Shown here: positions 30,390 to 42,800 of the stretch, one piece after another
Numbering within the stretch: position 1 is the first letter of the stretch
How the letters are laid out: every line of letters begins with the position of its first letter
Assembly (NCBI GenBank): GCA_003260075.1
Contig: QLIY01000148.1
Span: forward strand, 97,831-161,830
Source of the DNA: Phallusia mammillata
Taxonomy: Eukaryota; Chordata; Ascidiacea; Phlebobranchia; Ascidiidae
Direction: 5' to 3'
Length of the DNA stretch: 64,000 nt
The notes under the pieces: model-generated
What the model saw: only the letters and a program-made list of their open reading frames with translations
Databases searched by the model: none
What the model was told of the DNA's origin: nothing
Position numbers and translations under genes: made by a program

Positions 30390-33181
30390 TTACGTAACAC
30401 ATGCCCTTCTGTCCCCCGACAAAGGCGGTTAATTAGGAACTAGATAAAGTTGTTTATGAGCCTGGAAGTCGGAAATCGATGAAACCAATTCTCCTGGGCT
30501 GAAAAATTAATTAAAATTCACGATGACCATTGTCAAGTCTGTACAACTGTCACAAGCAATACTGCCGCCATATTTATAACATTCCATTAATTTGAATGAA
30601 TTTATGCTCCTCATTTTGCCGAAACATTTAGAGCAGTGATTCTCTTAATTTGCGACTCGTACAAGACCTCAGAAAACCACCAAAGATTGTTATTTTGGCA
30701 TTTAAGGTAATAATCTTTAGTGATTTTCTCAAGGTTTTGTTTTTTGCGGCTCCTTACACACTTAAAAAACTACCATTTGGGCCAAAACCTTTTTTTGTGA
30801 AGATTTTGAAATTAAATCCACAAAGTCCAGTCGCGTTTACATTCTGCTAAAAATAACCATTAAAATAAATTCTGGTAAAAAGACATTTTGGAAAAGATTT
30901 TGCCCTTTATCAAAATTGTAAAAAAAGCATTGACAAAACTATAAAAATTTTTATTTTGTTCTACATTTTTGCATTAGGCCTACGCCTTCAACGCGGCGTT
31001 GATAATCCATCTGTCTATTGTTCTTACTCAATCGACTCTCGAAATCTTAATATTGCTTGTTACACTTTTTGAATTTTTATTTTCACTTTAAGGAAAAAAA
31101 ATCCAAGTTCAGTTTTCTTAGTTACCATAAAAATCCATATCTTAGCCAAGTATGTGTTAATTTGATTGTAAGTATTTTAAACAAAATTTGAGCGTCTTTT
31201 TCGAAAACTTTTGATTCAGTTAAAACACGCGAAACCATAACTATCGATGTTTAGAAAAAAAAGAGTTTTCATGAAAATTTATGAAATCTTTAAAATTATT
31301 TGTATTTGAAGACTTCTGTTTTACTTTAATGTAACCTTGAATCAGTTTCAAGGTCATCTAACTCACAATCTTCGCAACTTTTCTAACAACAAACAAACTA
31401 TAGGACTTGCTGTCATCTACTCAAACTTTGCTCCACTACTGCTGCGTAAAAAGAAGATGTTAGGTAAAAACGGGGTGAAAAAAGTTCGGAAAAAACCTAT
31501 GCCAACTTTTGCATTTGCAGTCATGTTACAAAACACGCCGCAAAGTGGAAAGTAAAACCCAAAGTCCCAGCCTTCCAACACGCATTCTAACTTTCCACGC
31601 TGTTTGTGTCAGTCCTTCCAAAAACGTTGAAAAATATTGACCGAATTTCACTTCATCGCAGGTCTCAAGCCCGACCTAATCCTGTTACAGCGGGCCCGCA
31701 AAAATTTCCACAACCTTCTAAAGTGAGGCTGTCTCGCATCTCTCGCGCCACTAAATCTTTGCAATCAATAGTAATAAGTTTAAACCTCTCTGGAGAGATG
31801 CATGAAGTCGCTACTCTGCTTGGGAAATTGATTCGGGGCCGGTGTAACGAGACAGATTCGGTCGAACCGTGGAAATTTAAACATCGCAACCCGTCCATGC
31901 TTTTGCAGATGCTGATATATTTAGCTGAAACTCTAATGCATCAGACCTTGACGTTTGTGGTAGAGTTATGGGTCGATCAGTGAAGCTAATTTAGGTAAAA
32001 AAAACTTTGTTTTTCCTTTAAATTTGGAGCCTTATTTTCGAATTGTTTTCTTCACCTTTCAAAGTTCAAATGCCTCTCAAACCGCACCACTTATATGTTC
32101 TTGTTGCGTAATGTGTATTGTTTTTGTTGTGTTCACTTACTTTTATGTAAGTAAACTTATTTTATATTTAATTACGTGCTTCAACTCTAAGTTTAATTTC
32201 TAGGGTTTCAAAACATGATGTTTCGAAATGTACTGATAACAAACATATCTTATAAAAATTAAATACGTGCCTGGAATTAAACTGTTTTTTTTACGCTTTT
32301 CTTAAAAAAACTTTGAAGCCAAGCACCAACAAAGAGCGACATTTTTTTAATGTTGTTAGAAAAAAAGTCGTGAAGTAACCTGTTGAGGAGTTTGCGTTTA
32401 AAATGTTTTACAAAAGTAACATCAGAGCATATTTGTTTTTGACGGTGTGTTTTCAAACAGTCTTGCTTAGTTTGTTTTTGTTAAAAGATAAAGGTTGTGG
32501 AAGTTTTCATTGTTGATCTCGATTGTCTGTTGTTATCTCACAAACCCTATTGTGATGTCATCAACAGCGGAAGATAATTAGCTTAAATCATGTTATGCGG
32601 ACAGATGCCCCACAATAGACCACGATCGAATACAAATTGATTTTATTCTTTGTCACTATGACGTTACAAAGCGTGGCGCAAATGACAAAGGAAATAGAAA
32701 TCTCCGCTCGTCTTGAAGTGGCACGTGTCAATTTCCCGCTTGTTGTCATAGAAACGCGCGACTTGATTGTAATTGACGAAGAGAGGTCGGGTGATTCCCC
32801 AGGGTGCGTTTTTGTCACAAACACCGATTGTTGACGTCACAGTCGCCTGGTTGTCCTGTCTACATTTGATTGGTTTTGTTTTGGACTAATTAGCTCAGTA
32901 AAAGCCAGATTTGGTAAAATATAAGTCTGCATAGTTTCGCTTTCAAAAACTTATTTTTTTTACAAGTTTTTTAATCTATATTTTTTACGAGTGCTAGTGA
33001 ATTGATACTGGAAATTTGACCCTATTCTGTTACCATTCTTGTAACAATTTCCACATTTCATTATGTCTATTACAAGTTGGGAAATGTTTATTTCCAGGTT
33101 AAAATCAGTTAGTTATCTGATATGGAGCAATTATATATCGCTTATAAAACCATTTTCAGTGTCCGAAAAAGCAACACTAAA

Positions 33182-33410
33182 GGGAGTATAATTTGACAAA
33201 CGTCTGACAGTTATATTTGCGTTGGCGATTTTAGTTGTACTTCACGATTTAATCGTTTTTTATCCCGATAAAGGCGACCTGAATAGGAAGGGGGGGGGGG
33301 GGGGAGTATAACTAGACAAACGTCTGACAGTTATATTTGCGTTGGCGATTTTAGTTGTACTCCACGATTTAATCGTTTTTTATCCCGATAAAGGCGACCT
33401 GAATAGGAAG
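33182..33410. repeat. Direct copies around a G run at 33290-33304
   Basis: About 107-bp copies with two or three differences. Confidence 0.85.
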
Positions 33411-33612
33411 AACATCGGAACGTCGGTGCGAAATATATTCCGTAAAGCTGTGTTAGGCTTCTCTGCATTTTTGTCGACTCGTCTCGTTAAGGATTGACAC
33501 AGTTTTGCTCTCATTTAAGTTTTTCTTTTTATTTCCTTAAATCACAACAACTGAGTCTTGTTTTAATTGTTGGGAAAGTTTTAATTATGGTTTATTTGCG
33601 GACCATCTAAAC

Positions 33613-33779
33613 CAGTGGTTCTTAACCTTTTTCCTTGCTGCGCCCCTTTCAAATCACCAACCAATTTTCGCACCCTCTTCTGCTATTGCTTAAATAACAA
33701 GACCATCGCAATTTAATTTTATACAAGCATCCCCGCTCCCCTGAGGAACCGTTCTCGCACCCCTGGTTAAGAACCCCTG
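33613..33779. mobile_element. hAT-type MITE, CAGTGGTTCTTAACC ends
   Basis: Perfect target duplication ATCTAAAC (33605-33612 and 33780-33787). A relative lies at 53551-53707. Confidence 0.9.
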
Positions 33780-33908
33780 ATCTAAACCTAACGAAACAAG
33801 CTGGCATGTTTCCTTTCACTTGTCATATCTCATTTACCAAATTTGTCGTTCAACTGGTGTAATGTTAAACAAAATACTAGTTTTTTTTTTTTTTTGAGAA
33901 CTTGTATT

Positions 33909-33910
<2 letters not shown>

Positions 33911-33980
<70 letters not shown>
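33911..33980. other. 70-base G run (probable gap of estimated length)
   Basis: Begins where the second arm of a palindromic MITE (left arm about 33836-33910) would be expected. The last G-type run before the polarity switch at 34355. Confidence 0.7.
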
Positions 33981-33982
<2 letters not shown>

Positions 33983-35479
33983 TCAGAGCAATGAAGTAGA
34001 ATATATGCGAGCATATAAGTTCCAGTATTTTGCGAAAAATCCCTCGGTTGCGACATCATGTGGTCAATAGTGGATTTTATGTAGACACAAGCGGGCGCTA
34101 ACAAGCCGTGCTCTACAAATCTGTATTTGAACGGGGCTGTTGACTTTTCATAAACTAATGCGGTGTTTAAGCTCAGAAGATCAAGGGTTCAAATCTCATC
34201 TAAATCTTACAAACACAAAATACAACGAGAACTGCTCTGCTAAGGTTCAACCTAAGAAACCATAAGTTTTTGTTCAACCTAAGAAATCAGATTCATCTAA
34301 AACAGTGGTTCTCAAACTGTGCGTCGCGACGCCCTGGTGCGTCGTTTTAATTTTNTAAAAAATTAAGGCGTGTGACGTCATTTCGTGAAGTAATTGTCAG
34401 TGAAATTTGACAAAACGAAATACTGCGCATGTTTAAAAGTAACATACCAACAAACCAACCTTTCAATGGATTTTGTAATTTTTACCCAAACCGTTTTCAA
34501 ATGGCTGAGGGTAGTTGTTTGAAAGCGTAAAAAGCCGAACATAGGACCAGCGCAATGGCTGACCAAACAAAGTTGGTCAATAAACCCGCTGAGAATTTCT
34601 AAGATTCGTCCTTATTTTGAAGGGCTATGTCTTAAAAAAGTTCATTGTCCTTATTTCTAAGAAATGTCCTTATTTTTGACTTGAGTCCTTCTTTTGTCTT
34701 GTTTTCAACAATTACTGGTCAAATCCCGGAGCTGAGTAAAAGTAAACCTAGACCTGAGCTGTTGTGAGATGCACGAAGTATTTTCTTCGAACAAGGAGTG
34801 ACTAAAACAACAAAATATTGCATATGATATGTCACGGCTATTTTAAATGCAAAAGATTTGTTCAAAACTATTTCTTTTGTTTCGTGTAAAAATTTAATTT
34901 CGGTTGTCCTTATTTTTGGTTTAAGTCGATGAAACCCTGCATGTAATGTTATCAACATGCTTTTACCAGGTCAATAAAAATAACCGAAACACTAAACCCC
35001 AAACCAGGTAATCCACAAAATTATCGCAATTTTCCTCCAAATTAACTGTTCGTGTTTGTGCATTGACAACAAAATGCAAAGCGGTAATTGAAGAGTCCTT
35101 CATCAATTCGCAAAGAATAAAAACAACCCGCAACTTGATGCCTAAAAGAGCCCGATTGGGCTATAAAACCGCCACCCTGGCAACCCCGCTCAGTATAAGC
35201 TGTAGTGTGGAAAATCGTCATTGGCCGCTAAAATCACAAGTAGGTCTTTTCTCGTTCTCAACCAGAACACGAAATCAATGAAGGGCAGGGAATTAGGTCA
35301 CGACATGCATGACCGCACACATGGTCACGCACTAGCGCACACGCACGCCGAGCCATCAACAGAATTTTTGAAGGTTTGTTTTCTGCTCCCGGGTTAATCG
35401 TGCGTTGCGGGCCCCCCCCCCAAGTTCGATGATGAATCAGGTGTAGCTTGCAGGCCAGCTTGGGTCCAGTATTGTTAAG

Positions 35480-35645
35480 TTCTTAACTAATTTATCGTTC
35501 AGCTGATCAATGCTAAACAAAATACTAGTAACTAGTTGTTGTTTCAAAAACTTGTATTTTTGCTGACTTTTCGCCCACCAGAACGGTAGGGCTTCTTCAC
35601 AGCAAGTTTTGTTTAGCATTACACCAGTTAAACGACAAATTTGTT
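35480..35645. mobile_element. Palindromic MITE, CAAATTTGTCGTTTAACTGG ends
   Basis: Arms GTTCAGCTGATCAATGCTAA and TTAGCATTACACCAGTTAAAC are inverted copies flanking a short centre. Related copies lie at about 16000-16072 (partial), 33836-33910 (one arm) and 56636-56742. Confidence 0.7.
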
Positions 35646-35664
35646 GAATATGTAACCTGGTCGA

Positions 35665-35972
35665 AGAAACAGTCGTTCAGTTGTTCAGTTTGTTGAGGGG
35701 CTTATTATTTACGACACAGTTTTAACCAGCGTACATTACTACATCAACATGAAAACTTTTGTAGTCTTTTTTACAGAAACATTTCGCGTTTTGCGTTTAA
35801 ACAAGTAATCAATGAACCCCCCCCCCAGAAACAGTCGTTCAGTTGTTCAGTTTGTTGAGGGGCTTATTATTTACAACACAGTTTTAACCAGCGTACATCA
35901 ACATGAACACTTTGGTGCAGTTGTTTTTACAGAAATATTTCGCGTTTTGCTTTTAAACAAGTATTTAATACA
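35665..35972. repeat. Direct copies around a C run at 35817-35826
   Basis: About 150-bp copies with substitutions and a small indel. First duplicated seam with C polarity. Confidence 0.85.
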
Positions 35973-36517
35973 AGGCAGCTGTTAAATTTATGTCAGGACT
36001 TTATCGGGTTATAAGCTAGCTTTGTGCACTCAACCATAGCTCTTTATACAAGCAAGCACATTTGTTCGCTTAAAGTGGGTTTCCAAACGAGCTTCTTGCA
36101 GTCAACTGTAGCGTGTACTTTGTGTATTTGTAAAGTTTGTGAAGTAGAAAGTTACCTATTCTTAAAGCAACTCAATGTAAAGTTTGTCACAGTCGAGTGC
36201 ACAAAGCTCGTACGCTAACCCGCTTAAAGCATCAACATAATCAGGATATATAAGCTGTTGCTGCCAGGCATATAAACCAAGTAATGCTTTTGCGGGTTTT
36301 ACTTTTGGAATGTTATTTACCCTGATGAAGGCGACGTGAATATGGCATTGAAACGTCGGTTGAATCAATAGAATTTGCCGGGAGAGCATTATTTAGTTTG
36401 TAACTTACAAAACCAGGGTTTTCTATTCCCGGCTTGGTGATTGTTTCAGTGCAAATGTGTCGTTAAGTGCTTTTTCATCCAACTAAATATATTCAACTCG
36501 AAATGTGAGCGTTGCAT

Positions 36518-36754
36518 CATTCATGACGCGTTGTGTGCATTCCAACATATTTCACACATGTAGCAAAAAGTTGAAGTAATAAATATTTCATCAGTTGTGC
36601 GGTGTCGAATATTCCAACTCCAAACCCCCCCCCCCCATTCATGACGCGTTGTGTGCATTCCAACATATTTCACACATGTAGCAAGAAGTTGAAGTAATAA
36701 ATATTTCATAAATATTTCATCAGTTGTGCGGTGTTGAATATTCCAACTCCAAAC
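36518..36754. repeat. Direct copies around a C run at 36625-36636
   Basis: Copies immediately upstream of the Gla gene. The second has an extra AAATATTTCAT repeat. Confidence 0.85.
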
Positions 36755-36814
36755 TCAACACGTTGATATTTGACAGCTTAACGGGCTCAGTGTGCGTCAT
36801 ATAATCGATCTGAT

Positions 36815-39800
36815 ATGATGGAAATGCCGGTATTTCGTGTAATTCTGCTCAGTTTCATGTTATCCCTTCATGCCCGCGTGTTGCGAGCTTCTTCCAGCAA
36901 CAGCGGTGAGTTTATTGATCCGAAAAAATTTGCCAACTTTATGGTTTTAACATCTTGTTTCGCGCTAAAAGCCGTCCTTTACCCATTCCCTGTGGGATTC
37001 GGCCGTTTATGTCAAGCACGAAATTCAGGTCACAGTCACTTCCAACTAACCGTCAACTTTCATCGATTTTACGACTAATGACGCCAGTAACGAGCCACGT
37101 ACTAAATGCGGTTTCGTTTCTGAGGAACTATTAAAACACTCGTGTTGGAAATGCTAAAACTTTGATTGTGCCATTAATTTTTTCATGGGATATCTTCTCG
37201 CATTTTAATCACCTAAAACGAGTTGAAATTCGATCCCAAACTTACTATTTGTTAAATAATTGACCAAAACATTTATGTCCTGAACATTTTTTCTCATTTG
37301 AACATTGAAAATGACATAAATTCAGTCTTAAGATACACAGTTTTTAGGATTTTTCACCCCAATTTGTGTGTTGTAATTTTCCTGATTTTAAACAGTGCGA
37401 ATTGAATATTTCTTTACATAAAATCGAATTACTTCTACACATTTTTACGGTTGGTATGCTGAAACTTTACTGATTTGAAAATTAGAAACTACTCTAAATA
37501 ATTTTGAGATTTTTCCCGAATATTTCCGGGCTTTCAAATTTTGGCCGCTTCTCTTTTTAGAAGTTTTCCTGGACGCTGAAGAGGCGAACTCGTTCCTGTC
37601 GCGGAAACGACGGAGCAACCATCTTTTTGAGGAACTGAGCCCGGGAAATCGGGAACGGGAATGCGTGGAGGAAAGTTGCGGATATGAGGAAGCCTTCGAA
37701 ATATCGGACAACGTCGCAACAGCTGTAAGTCGGGTATTTCTGTGCTGAAGAAATTTATCCGAATCGTTGTGTAAATGAGGTGGGGTGATTGGGTGGTTTC
37801 CCTGAAGTTGATTGAGTCCATCGCAAGCAAAATATTTTATGTCACTTGTTGTTACCAGATATTTTACTGTTTGTGTGAAGAAATACAGACAAACTTGACT
37901 CCAATGAAACTTCAATCTACGCCAATTTATTTGTAAAGACCTGCTATAAATAAACACTGACCATGCATCCAAGTTTTCTCGTAGATATATTTGTAATCGC
38001 GTGAATGAAATCTGCGTTCGGGTCAAAATAGCTTACCAAAGAAAACTTGTGAGTAGAAACAAAGTCGAAAATATGAACGCGATCCCGAACCCGACTCTAT
38101 TATTTCTTCAACAAAGCTCGAAATGGATCCGAAAGTTACGATTACCAAGATTTAAATTGCGGCACAAAATAGACCAAGTGTCAGGCCCGAATTCAACCCG
38201 GTTTATATAAACTTAAATCCTAACCCTGCCCGAAAAACTCTGTTTTATGGATATAACTCTTGTTTAGCATTATCGATTGTAATTGTAATTATGTTTTATT
38301 TGCAGCAAAAACTCTGGATCAAGTTAACAGGTTTGTGATGTCATAGTAGGTTTTGTTCGACACAATAAGCATTGTTACGTTGAATCGCAGCTTGCAAGCG
38401 GGAGGTTATCCCATCCGGTCGCAGACGAAGGCGGAGACAATCAACCAATCAACAGAAGATTTTATTACGGAGGTGTTTGGATGGTAAGACGCATGGACAT
38501 AATTTAGAGGGCAAAAGAGTTATAAGCCCACAAAACATTGAGATGTACTATATACAGTAACCTCGGCCAATCCGGAACCGTTTGGAACAAAAAATGTCCG
38601 GATTAACGGATGTCGATTAGTTAAAGCCTTCCACATTAAAAATTATTTGTACTTTTTTGTCCAAATTTTACAAGTTTTGTCCAAATTGGGGAAGATCTGA
38701 ATTAACCAAGTCCGGTTTAAGCGAGTCTACTAAACCTCTTATGTGCCAGACTTGGCGTTATTGGCTTCAAACATTCTGGTCACAGCCAGCTAATACCGTC
38801 ATTGATGAACATAATAAAAGTGACATACTTTGTTTAAATTATTCTGACATATTTCTTTCAAAATTTATCTATTTATCAAACATTCACACCGTTTCAGACC
38901 CGAATCACTGCTCGCCGAATCCTTGTGTGAAAGACAACACCATGCTGTGTGAAGATATGTTCGGCAGTTACAGATGCGTTTGTAGGCCCGGTTTCGAAGG
39001 GGACAAGTGCGAAAGAAGTAAGGTTTCAAGCAAAGATCAAATCACTTTAAAACCTGGTTTGTAAAAGGAGTACTGTGGAACATAATACTCAGTAAAAAAT
39101 AGAAGAGACAGAAAAGCGGGTAAATCGGTTGACCTGGGATTTGAACCAACGACAGTTAGTTTTATATCAACCTTGAGCTTCATAGGAGTATACTGTGGAA
39201 CAGAAGAGTGAGTAAAAAAAATAGAAGCGCGGATAAAATGTTTTTTTCCGGGGCATAAACCCGCTACGCTTCAGCTTCCATTGGTCTTATTGCAGCCTTG
39301 AGATTCTTATCAACCTATTTCCAACCTATCTTTAGCATATTTTCCAACTCTACTTAACGCGCCATCATTTAAAACCACCTTGGGATTTGAATTGCTGTAT
39401 TAAGTAGTAATGTAGGATTGATTGTAACTTTTTANAAGCGCGGATAAAATGTTTTTTTCCGGGGCGTAAACCCGCTACGCTTCAGCTTCCATTGGTCTTA
39501 TTGCAGCCTTGAGATTCATTTCAACCTATTTCCAACCTATCTTTAGCATATTTTCCAACTCTACTTAACGCGCCATCATTTAAAACCACCTTGGGATTTG
39601 AATTGCTGTATTAAGTAGTAATGTAGGATTGATTGTAACTTTTTAATTATTCACCATCCATTATAACTGGACTGTAGAGGCCTCGATTAATTAACATTCG
39701 ACTTCTTTGAAATCAACGTTCGCGAAGTGCCTTGCAGTTTTTTTAGCATTAAAAAACGGTTGGTTTTATGAAACCATCGACCCAATACATGATAAACCTA

Positions 39801-42800
39801 CAGACCTACAACACGCACTGTTCCGATCTATAGAGTAGTGTAAGTGCAGCTGGTAAAAAAAATTTCTCCTGCTTTGAATTATTTGTGGGAGGAAATTGTT
39901 TCTTTAAACAGATACACGTTTATTTTCACAGGTATTGATTATTGCTCTTCAAGTACTTGCCAGGATCCCGGCACCGACCGATGTGAGAATGCAGTGGGCA
40001 CGCATCGTTGTGTGTGTAAGGCGGGTTTCACCGGTGAACAATGTGAAACAAGTACGTCAGTCTGATGGTTGAAACGATGCGCAAATATTTTATTAATGCC
40101 ATGCTGCGATATATAAAATATAACAGTGTATGTCTTATATAAGTTAATAACGTTGCTTGTTTGAACTTTATTTTCACTGAAGCAAAGTATAAATGAGTGT
40201 GATTGGTTTCTAGACTATTTGAAAAAACCTGAGAATGTTGGGCTTTATTAACAGCAAGTTTTTTTTTTTAAACTGTCATCCTACAAAAACAAAACTTGGA
40301 AACGTCCTCAAAATCTAATGGATGTTTAATATCAACCTCTACAACCATCATGTCAAATTTGACGTGGAACTCTTTAACGTTTTTTCAGTTATACGCAAAA
40401 GTTTTTAAAGGGGCCTTTCCTTTCTGACTTTGTTAGCAACACATAATTTTAGCAACATGACACTGTATTAAGAAAAAATGTAGATATAACTTATGTCAAC
40501 TATCAAGACATACAAGTCTGGAATCACACAATTATTTTTTGCGTATTATATGCTGACTCGATTATCCAACTCAACTTTCAACATTGCGATAAATAACCAA
40601 TCCTCCTCACTCGTATTGATACTTGCAGGTTTGGACTATTGTTTATCGAAACCCTGCGACAGACGCGGCACGAATCGTTGTGTGAGTTCGCCCGGTTCCT
40701 TCCAATGCAACTGCAACGACGGTTATACCGGAGAACGATGTGAAACAGGTATTGCGTCACTGTTACGTCATTACTGACGTCACCAGTTGTAAATTTTCAA
40801 CCAGTCTACTTTAACCAAATATTCATCCCAGATATCGACGACTGTGTTGGATCGCCTTGTTTGAACGAAGGAACTTGTCTCGACGGGCTGATGGGATTTA
40901 TCTGTGTGTGCGATGAACTGCACTTCGGTCTCCAATGTGAACAAGGTCAGTGCAATATTTCAACCCACATAAAAACCGGGTTGAAATTAGGATCATATTA
41001 AACCGGTGGTTCTCAACCGTATGTCGCTTTTACACCATCGTCAGTATCTACGAACAAGCAGAAAGATTTGTAAAAAAAATAAAAACTGTATGCGTAAATA
41101 TATACGAATAAAATTATAAATATAGAATGTTAAAATTATTATAAAACTTTACTCAAGTTGCAGCGGCAACCAACGCACCGAGTGAACTGCTACCGATCAA
41201 ACAAGCGAAGAGATATACATCTTTAAAACCAAAGGATGAACGACTAAATGTTCTTTTCTCAACTTACATCCAATACCAAAAGCAATAGATTACTTGCTAG
41301 CGTGCTTGTTCCTTTCACAGACCGTCATGTATAACTTGGTGTGTGAAGTTACAAGTCTAACAATAGTTTAATTTGCAGAGGTGGACGATTGCCGCAATAA
41401 AGGTTGCTCGACACACGGTGATTGTTTGCCGGCAGGTGGCGGTGTTTACTCGTGTCAATGTGCTGAAGGATTCCAGGGACCAAACTGTGACGAAGGTACA
41501 TTACTTTCCTATAATAGTCTAATGCGTGGATGTCAAACTTGTAAACTAATACTACAATATGCGTACAATAGGAAACAACTTGTATTGGGAAAATATACAC
41601 TTGCGTTAGTAGGTTAAGCATAAACCTCCGTTAAACGGATTCGGTTAATCCGGATTTTCGCCTAATCCGGACAAAACTTGAAGTACAAGTGATTTGTAAT
41701 GTGGTAAGACCCCCCCCCCAGGAAACAACTTGTATTGGGAAAATATACACTTGCGTTAGTAGGTTAAACATACCAAATACGGTAAACCATGGTTAAACTG
41801 GACTCGGTTAATCCGGATCTTCGCATAATTCAGACAAAACTTGAAGTACAAATGATTTGTAATGTGGTAAGGCTTAAACTAATAGACATCGGTTAATCCG
41901 GACAAAATGTGTTGGTCTAAACGGGTCCGGATTAACCGAGATTTACAGCATGTAATACCACTGATTTTATCATCAGAGAAATGTAAGACATTTTATGCAA
42001 GCTTAATTGACAGCTTTGAATTGTGTTTGTAAGTCTATTTCTGTTCTCACACAAGGGTTTCGCAGGCTTTAAACCTGACGATTCGACTTGCTTTAAACCG
42101 ACATATTTATACGATTTCTATGTTTCAGATATTGACGAGTGCGCTCTCTCGCCACCGTGTGAACAGAACTGCACGAACACCGTCGGAAGTTTTCGGTGCG
42201 TTTGTCGCGAAGGATATCTCGTCAATTTGCCCGATCTTTATTCTTGCAAAGGTAAAAGCGAAACCAAATAATTTCATATAATATCAACATGACTTTATGT
42301 GAAAGCATCATTCCAATAAACGATATGCTGGCGACATAGGATTGACTCATCAGTCCAGCTGGTGACGAGAGATCATACGTAAGTTATATCGACTAGTGCA
42401 GCCATCTAACGGCAATACGGCTTATCTACACTGGTGACCTTGTAGGCCGAGACAGTGTGCACTGCCGCCATTTATTTTCTCTTTTATTGACTTAAAGTCA
42501 ATATCACTCTATTTGGCGGTTTTTGCTAAGTTGCTTCTTTCGAATGGTTTAAAATAGACCTTAAACGGCGAACCATGATTTATTGAACTTTAACTTTACT
42601 AGGTGGTTTAGTTTATCCGATTTCATATCATTGCCTAACCATCAAGATAAAATATGCGCACCTTGAACAAAAAAATTCAATCTACAATCTTGGCATTCTT
42701 TCCACGTAGACATCGATGAATGCGTTGGAAACCAGGGGTGTGATTTTAGATGTGTCAACACAATAGGAAGTTTCAATTGCATTTGTGACGTCGGTTACGA

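Larger units (their letters stand above)
29636..36814. other. 7.2-kb intergenic region between two divergently transcribed genes
   Basis: It would contain the promoters of the M13 gene (leftward) and the Gla gene (rightward); I can name no promoter element. It holds gap-flanking duplications at 30.2, 33.2, 35.7 and 36.5 kb, an hAT MITE at 33613, a palindromic MITE at 35.5 kb and the n join at 34355 where homopolymer polarity flips. The ORF at 31606-31983 (125 codons) has no recognisable motif and is not called. Confidence 0.5.

Noticed and set aside
31606..31983. 125-codon ORF as a gene
   Set aside because: No motif, no splice context, and base composition like the surrounding intergenic DNA.
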